From positions 80,731,785-80,795,784 of the forward strand of contig CM048555.1 of NCBI GenBank assembly GCA_026413225.1: a stretch of DNA of 64,000 nt, in the 5' to 3' direction. The position numbers were made by a program, and so were the translations under genes. Shown here piece by piece: positions 57,557 to 64,000 of the stretch; the stretch's first letter is position 1, and every line of letters begins with the position of its first letter. A model generated the notes under the pieces. That model did no database searches. It was not told the origin of the DNA and was given only the letters and a program-made list of their open reading frames with translations. Origin of the DNA: Otis tarda (taxonomy: Eukaryota > Chordata > Aves > Otidiformes > Otididae).

Positions 57557-60099
57557 CAGGAAACTGATTACCACCCTGCGTGGTACCTCTCCACATTTCT
57601 CTAACCCTCCAGGTGAGGCATTTGTACGCAAGCAGGTTCTGCCGCCAGCTAGCACTGTGCACAACCCTCATGCACCCAGAGAACACCAAGGCATGGTGCA
57701 AGCTGGGCTGACGGCTCCTCATCGCACTTTTTGCAGGGGGCCTCCCCCATTAACCTGCTCCTCCATCTCTCTGCTGATGTCCTCCCCAAAGGATCTTTCC
57801 CCACAGTCCCCGCACACTTCCCCTCTGCCAGCTGCCGTTCCCCAGGCTCAGTGGATGGAGTTTACTCGATCCACTGTGTAAACAGCATTCACCTGCCTGT
57901 GCGTCATGAATCTCTCTTGCTCTGATCAAGGCAGAGCACAGTTCCACTTCTTTCTGGCCTTCCAGCTGATTTATTTAAGCTCCTGCCACTCCATGAGGAA
58001 AGGGGCTTTGCTAAGGCTTAATGTACAGCAACAGCTGCTGCTTTTTCCACATCTAGCCGTCTGCTTCCACAATTTGCCCTGCAAGTTTCTCTCCATCCCC
58101 TTCCCTGTGTCCTCCAGAGATTTTCAGCCTACAGATTCCCCAGGGACTTGTGGTTTTCCAGGGTTCTGATCAAGATGCCCAAGAAAAGTAGGTTCAACTG
58201 GGAGGCCCTTATGGGTTTGCCTTTTTATCGTAGCATTTTGGGGATTCACAGAGAAAAGGGTTGAAAACTGCAGGTGTAGGTGATTCCTTCTGTCTTCTTT
58301 GACATACCTCCAAAAGGCCAGGTCTCCAGCAAAGCTTCCTAAACCATCTCAGGGCCCAGCTGCACCCACTTGTCCACAGACAGGTTCACCTTGTCCTCGT
58401 CCCTCGGGTATCAGCTTGGCCTCTCTCCCTTCTTTTGCCACCGTGGTACCCCAGGAAGGCAGGAAATAAAAGAAAATTCATGTGTACTCCCCATGGTACT
58501 GCCTCTGGATCTTGGTCCTATCTGAGTTGCATCCCATCATTTTTCAAACATCCTGCACAACAAGAAGAAACTCCTTTTTCTCAGAGAAAATTACCAAAGG
58601 CAATTAACAGTCATTAATGGCTCTCAATGTCTCCCAATTACAGTCACATCCACAGATTAGCACATCCATCTAATTTTCCACAAATGCAACAGAAATATAG
58701 CTGAAAGTGCAACAAGAAGCTGACCATCACAGAAGCAAAGACCAGTTTTAGTTCCCCATCATACCAGCTGCTTCAAAATAAAAACAAAAAAACAACACTA
58801 GAGTGATGTTTATGGGATGGCTTTGGCTTTGGGCCCTCCAAGGGTCTCTGTTCATCAAGCATTGTGTTCCCATGTAGGAGAGAAGCCCAGCACCAAACGT
58901 GAAGCTGGTGAGGAACTGGGAAGTGCAGCAGCAATCACTTGATACAGCCCAGTTGAGATGAGAGCAGACAAATCCTCCCACAGCAGAAGGGCAAATCTAG
59001 GAGAGGGATGCAGTATGGAAGGATCTGAAGAATGGATGGATGAGTGGTGAGAAATCTTTTTTTTTTTTTTTTTTTTTTTTTGAGCAGGGAGCAAATGGGA
59101 ATTGCTAGAGAGATATGGCCCTGGGGTGCTGGCTTTGTCCATGGGGTGCAGCATCTCTGGGGTTAATGGTACCTGGAGGTTTTTTCCCCCCAGTTCAGTC
59201 CCTGAAGAACAACCAGCCATTGTCTTCCATGGACAGGAGATCAGCCCTAGGCAACAAGTGCTGCACCATTACCTCCTCCCAGGATTTGGAAAGGCTTTCA
59301 AACGGTCTATTTTTATCATTAGCCACTGAGAAAAAAAGGTTAGCTGCTTCTCTCCCTGGGTTGCCGCTGCTTGAAGGCTGCGCAGGGAGGCAGCCGGCAC
59401 AAAGCCACCGTTGACGCCAGCTGCTTTCAAGTGCTGCTGAAGCTCAGTGGAAAATGGGGAATAAGACACAAATTAGACTGTTATCTTAAAGCCCCTCCAT
59501 AATCCTGCTTTTCCAGGATGCTTTTGTTGGTCTCCTCAGGTGAAGCTCACCCCCGGTGTAAGAGCCTCCATCAGGTTTGTGCACAATTTCAACCTGAATT
59601 TGAAAACATAGCGAGAGCACCAGACCCACACAGGGGTGGATTTCCCTCTCTTACCTCCCATTTTACCAACTCCTTCTCACCCTAGCAGGACCTCTTGCCT
59701 CTGCCCAACCGTTGCACCCCATCCAACAGTGAATTTGTAAATATCTGGCCCATTTGACCCAGAGGACAGCCACATACTGCCACCTACAAATGATATTTGA
59801 GGGTGCAAAACCCAGGCATAATGTTCCCCTTTTCTAGAGCTCTCTTCCTCTTTTGAAGCATTTCTTGTCAGTAGCAACAGCAGCAAGGAGACCAGGAACA
59901 TCTGCCCTGTGGTCCCAGTGATCCAGGATGGTCATACCACAGCCACCTCCAAACTGGTTTGACAGCTCCTATGGGAAGCAACATAGATGTCTACCCAACC
60001 ACCCACCTTCATGGGGGAGGTTACAGCCTATGTTTTAGGCTACTGGTTTCGCACAGTCACTGCTGCACCTACCTGACAGCCAGGAGAACCTACTGTGCT
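57557..60099. other. Unique non-coding stretch with a poly(T) tract
   Basis: No gene or further transposon recognised. A T25 run lies at 59,057-59,081, downstream of a short GGATGGATG stretch (59,033-59,042). Open frames are below about 125 codons and resemble no known protein. Confidence 0.45.
59057..59081. repeat. Poly(T) run, 25 bases
   Basis: Twenty-five uninterrupted T on the + strand, the longest homopolymer of the window. No gene-like antisense body and no flanking duplication are seen, so a processed pseudogene is not supported. Such a long pure run is prone to length polymorphism and sequencing error. Confidence 0.95.
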
Positions 60100-61070
60100 T
60101 CAGGTATCTGGTTGGGTCACCAGCGGTGTTCCCTAGGGCTCAGTCTTGGGGCCAGTTCTGTTTAATATCAATGATCCGGACAAGGGGACTGAGTGCTCCC
60201 TCAGTAAGTCAGCAGATGACACCAAATTGGGTGGGACCGTCGATTTGCTTGAGGGTAGGAAGGCTCTGCAGAGGGATCTGGACAGGCTGGACCAATGGGC
60301 CGAGGTGAACTGTATGAGGTTCAAGAAGGTCAAGTGCCAGGTCTTGCACTTCAGTCACAACAGCCTCATGCAACGCTACAGGTTTGGGGAAGAGTGGCTG
60401 GAAAGCTCTTTTGGGTGCTGGTTGACAGCCGGCTGAACAAGAGCCAGCAGTGTGCCCCAGTGGCCAAGAGGGCCAACAGCACCCTGGCTTGTGTGAGGAG
60501 CAGAGTGGCCAGCAGGAGCAAGGCAGTGATGGTACCCCTGTGCTCAGCACTGGTGAGGCAGCACCTCGAATACTGTGTCCAGTTTTGGGCCCCTCAGTAC
60601 AAGAAGGACATTGAGGTGCTGGAGCACGTCCAGAGAAGGGCAGCGAAGCTGGTGAGGGGTCTGGAGCACCAGTCTGATGAGGAGTGGCTGTGGGAACTGG
60701 GGTTGTTCAATCTGGAGAAGAGGAGGCTGAGGGGAGACCTCCTTGCTCTCTACAACTGCCTGAAAGGAGGGTGCAGGGAGATGGGTGTGGGTCTCTTCTT
60801 CCAAGCAAGTAGTGATAGGACAAGAGGAAATGGCCTCAAGTTATGTCAGGGGAGGTTTCGACTGGCTATTAGGAAAAATTTATTTACTGAAAGAGCCATC
60901 AGGCACTGGAACAGCTTGCCCAGGGAAGTGGTGGAGTCACCACCCCGGAAGTGTTCAAAGAACGTGTAGACATGGCACTGTAGGACATGGCTTAGTGGAC
61001 ATGGTGGTGTTGGGTTGATGGTTGGACTTGATCATCTCGGAGGTCTCTTCCAACCTTAAAGATTCTATGG
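60100..61070 (+). mobile_element. CR1 LINE, about 970 bp, with partial reverse transcriptase and long open tail
   Basis: A sense CR1 of the second subfamily. It enters inside the reverse transcriptase at V-T-S-G-V-P, then a TAG stop at 60,134-60,136 (where the family has Gln), then [11 protein letters not shown]. The catalytic box reads S-A-D-D at 60,209-60,220 instead of F-A-D-D, keeping both aspartates. The frame continues to about 60,410 (G-E-E-W-L-E-S-S). A small deletion with frameshift there moves reading into a second frame (open from 60,295 to 60,969), with V-L-V-D-S-R-L-N and [15 protein letters not shown]. That frame continues with L-E-K-R-R-L-R-G-D and ends at a terminal K-N-V stop, close to the natural ORF2 end. 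The 3' UTR has GTGTTGGGTTGATGGTTGGA and CTTCCAACCTTAAAGATTCTATGG. Only one stop and one frameshift are seen, so it is one of the better preserved copies, but it is 5'-truncated and dead. Confidence 0.96.
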
Positions 61071-64000
61071 TGCATTGATACTTCCCCTGAGCTGTCTGGG
61101 CTCCTGGGGTCATTACTGGAGAGCACTCACCATGGTTTAGCTCATGCTTTGGTGGGCTAAAATGAAGGAAAGTAACCACAGATGTGCCTGTTTCTCCCAA
61201 CTTCAGATAAATGGGTTCGTGTCCTGCTGGAGACAGCAAAAGCAACATCCCACCCACAGTCTTAATTGAAGATATCCTGGAAGAGGCCCTCTCCATGCAT
61301 CTCCTCTTGATCTCCAGAGAGACCTGGCAATAGGAGAACTCACATGGCTTTAACCCCACCAGCTTGTGGCACAGCCATGTCTGTACCCACCAGACACATC
61401 AGTATCTCATTGGGAACCAATGGGATTTAAATGCATTAGAAAAATCTCACCCCTTTTCTTTCTGACCAAAGCTGAGGTTTTTACAAAATATTTTCTTCTA
61501 ATTTACTCCGAACATCATGTCCTCCAAAATCCAGATCTCTGGAATCCAGCATCTCTGCGCTTCTCAGTGGCAGCAGGGACCGCAATTGTGGGGCAGAGGG
61601 GGTGGCAAGAAAAGCTCTGAGTGATTGAACTGAAGAAAAGCATTCTTTTAGACCCATCTGAAAGGTATACTTTTCAATTTTTCACTGGCAAATAATTTTA
61701 AGAAAATAAGCCCGTTTTGTTTACCTGGGAACTTCTTTCCATTTAAAATAAATACATCTGTGTTTTAAGTTGAAGCGAAGCAAGTGAAATATTGTTTCAA
61801 ACAGAGACATCAAACTGTTTGGGAGGGGAAAAAAAAAGGTAAATTGAAGCTTTCCTTTTTCAAAATTGTCTGTTTTGGTTTTTTTCAACCCAAACAACGA
61901 AGCAAGATTGATATAAAACCACAGCATGTTGCAGGTGACCTGAAAGTGTATCTCTCAGGGTAAAAAGTTCCAGGTGAAAATGTTTTCCTGGCTTCAGTGA
62001 CGATTGATTCATGAGCAGAATTAGGATCTAAAGCTCGGGCCGCATGGTTTAATCCACTCCCCTCAAACCCAAATCTGCTTTGAACACGACCTGGGCGGAG
62101 GAGAAGGGGGGAGAAGAGAAATCTGCAGGGGAAATACGAGAGCAGCCTTAGAAGGCTGTGGCATCCACTTAACTGGAAAATGAGAAAGAAAGCAGTGTAA
62201 GAGCAGGACAATTAGACGCCGAGCAACACAGACCTTTCCAAAAATGAAAGAGAGCGGGGGGAATTAACGGGCATAAGTGCAACCCGGTAATTAATAGATA
62301 AATGGCATTAGAGAGTTTTCTAAAGAGGAAGAATACAACATGACTTATCTTTCCAAAGGCAGAAGACAATTTCTCCCTCCTTTCACCTTGCAGATAAGGA
62401 CAGAGAGCAGGGATCTTTCTGTTTCAAAGCTTAAGAGGAATCTGGAAGTTGAAGACAAAAGAGAAAGGAAGAACGCGGTAGGAGGGAACAACACCGGGGG
62501 CTGTTATTGACTGAGCTGCCAAAGCCGGCGAAGAGCAACCCTGCCACTGCTCACCACCGAATAATTCCTCTTGCAAGAGCGGGAGCAGAGTGAGTCCTGC
62601 TGCAAAGGAAACGGGATTAAGCCTCGTAGGGAAGAGAGGAACTGGTACACTGGGCTGGCCCACAGCTTTCTGAGTAGACTTCCTCACTGGGAACTGGGGT
62701 AGGTCCACAGTGGGGGACCCCTCAAACATCTGCATTGCCTCCCTTGGACAAGGCAAAGCCCAGTTGTGGGGTCTCCATCTCCTCCTCTTGCTGCCTCTGT
62801 GTAAGGTCTCCCTTGCGCTTCACCCCAGCCAAGATGCTCAAGCGAACTCCCACCCAGGTAACCTGCAGGGTCCACCATCTCCTGAGACATCCTGCGTATG
62901 ACTCCACCACTGCAGGTGCCCAACAGCGCAGCAACAATTTTTTTCAAGGCTGAACGAGCCTGATAATTGAGACGTTTCCCTCCTGCCCTGCTAGACACTT
63001 ATTATTAACAACCACATTGAGTCCCTAGGTGGGCTTAGCTGATAGATGGGAACATATAAATTTCAGGGTCGAAGTGTAGGTGTCTACGCTCCTGTCACAG
63101 CCAGTGGAGACCAAAGGCTCAGTTCAGTTCCCTGAAGTTAGGCATCTTGTGCTGTCTGAGATGCCCAACAGCGTGGAAGACACCTATATCGCTCTGGAGC
63201 AGCACACAGAGGACGCATGAGTTCCACCAGGGCATCAATGTAAGACCTAGATGACCAATCTCAGGAGACACTAGCTTCTCCATAGGTAATGGCTGTCCTC
63301 GTTAGTTTTTTTTTTTTTTAATGTTTACTAAACAAGATATATGTGTTACCCAACTTCCTCCAAAAAAGACAGGCCCAGCTCAGTTTAAGAAGGAGAAGCA
63401 AAATGTGGGCGAGTAGCAGGAGAAAAGGAGCCACCCTTGCTCATGGTCAACCCAAACAGAGCGAAGAGGCAGAGCTGTTTGCTGCATTCCTCCCAGCCTT
63501 GAGGGTGGGAGGGTAAGAGTATGGCGAGGCCAGGCTAGATGGGTCAGCAGGGATGGGACAAGAGCCAGATTCCCCTGAACAGCTGTCCATATCGTATTCC
63601 AGCTCTGTGGTTTGTGTAAAAGCCCTTGATCCTCACATGGAGGCAGCTCTCCACTGATTCATAAACCCACCCATTCAAAACCATTTGCTGCCATGGCATC
63701 ATCTCAGCAGAGAATTAGTCCAGCAGAGCAGCCAGGTGAGACCCAAAGACTGGCAATGTCATAGTGGCCTCCAGAACCACTTCCAGGGTACCACAGACCC
63801 TGTCTCTATTTCCCGTCCCATTAAAAGACTTCATTGCAGATGACCTGGAGGCAGGCGCAAGCATGAGGGGTACTGTGTGTCTGGTGGGTCCATTCTGCTG
63901 GACCTACATTGTTGAGTTGTCTGGCTGCCCCTGTCCCTAACTGGGGTCCTTCCCTGCCGTTCCTGAGGACTGTACTCACTCAGCATTCCCTCCTGAACCA
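61071..64000. other. Unique stretch to the window end
   Basis: No gene or transposon recognised. The 61,950-62,400 part is AT-rich with ATTGATTCATGAGC and GGTAATTAATAGATAAATGG sequence and may be conserved non-coding DNA. A nine-base A run lies at 61,830-61,838. A T14 run lies at 63,306-63,319. Open frames of about 100 codons on the - strand at 62,424-62,998 resemble nothing known. Confidence 0.42.
63306..63319. repeat. Poly(T) run, 14 bases
   Basis: Fourteen consecutive T on the + strand. Simple homopolymer. Confidence 0.88.

Noticed and set aside
1..64000. tRNA, rRNA or other structured RNA genes
   Set aside because: I looked for A/B-box-like motifs (for example GGTTCGAGT near 30,890) but found no sequence able to give a convincing cloverleaf. 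A tRNAscan-SE or Infernal run would be decisive.

Overview
This window looks like a stretch of bird (avian) nuclear chromosome with no recognisable protein-coding gene. The main evidence is the repeat content. There are at least sixteen copies of CR1, the dominant LINE of birds and other sauropsids, most of them 5'-truncated and ending in the (ATTCTATG)n-type tail. There is also one ERVL-type solo LTR of a kind common in bird genomes, and several much older amniote fossils (CR1/L3-like pieces and two MIR-like SINE pieces). Nothing like Alu, L1 or bacterial gene organisation is visible. Order, species and locus cannot be named from the sequence alone.

Layout. 0-8 kb: single-copy DNA with a short CR1 tip (3.0 kb) and a 540-bp CR1 (5.8-6.4 kb). 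8.3-8.9 kb: a CR1 3' end whose tail has grown into a pyrimidine/purine pentamer array with a 45-bp higher-order period. 11-13 kb: two CR1 pieces flanking a compact CpG island (12.23-12.49 kb), the best candidate regulatory or promoter feature of the window. 13-27 kb: mostly unique sequence with one antisense CR1 (19.3 kb), MIR-like pieces (20.6 and 26.8 kb), ancient CR1/L3 pieces (20.8 and 24.6 kb) and a small (TCTCR)n array (26.0 kb). 27-28.4 kb: the longest CR1, antisense, with a broken reverse transcriptase domain. 28.4-36 kb: unique DNA, including stretches that look like conserved non-coding sequence, plus CR1 ends at 30.6 and 34.3 kb. 36-46 kb: four more CR1 ends. 46-51 kb: unique DNA. 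51.6-53.9 kb: a CR1 fragment missing both ends, an unclassified block and the solo LTR. 57.0 and 60.1 kb: two larger CR1 copies, the second keeping a long open C-terminal frame. 61-64 kb: unique DNA.

No gene set acts together here. The open frames on both strands are explained by CR1 (sense or antisense), by the stop-free pentamer array, or by chance. The window is best read as intergenic or intronic DNA shaped by CR1 insertion (about 6.5 kb of CR1), with one CpG island and several candidate non-coding regulatory stretches. A short exon of an unknown gene or a lncRNA cannot be excluded by eye.
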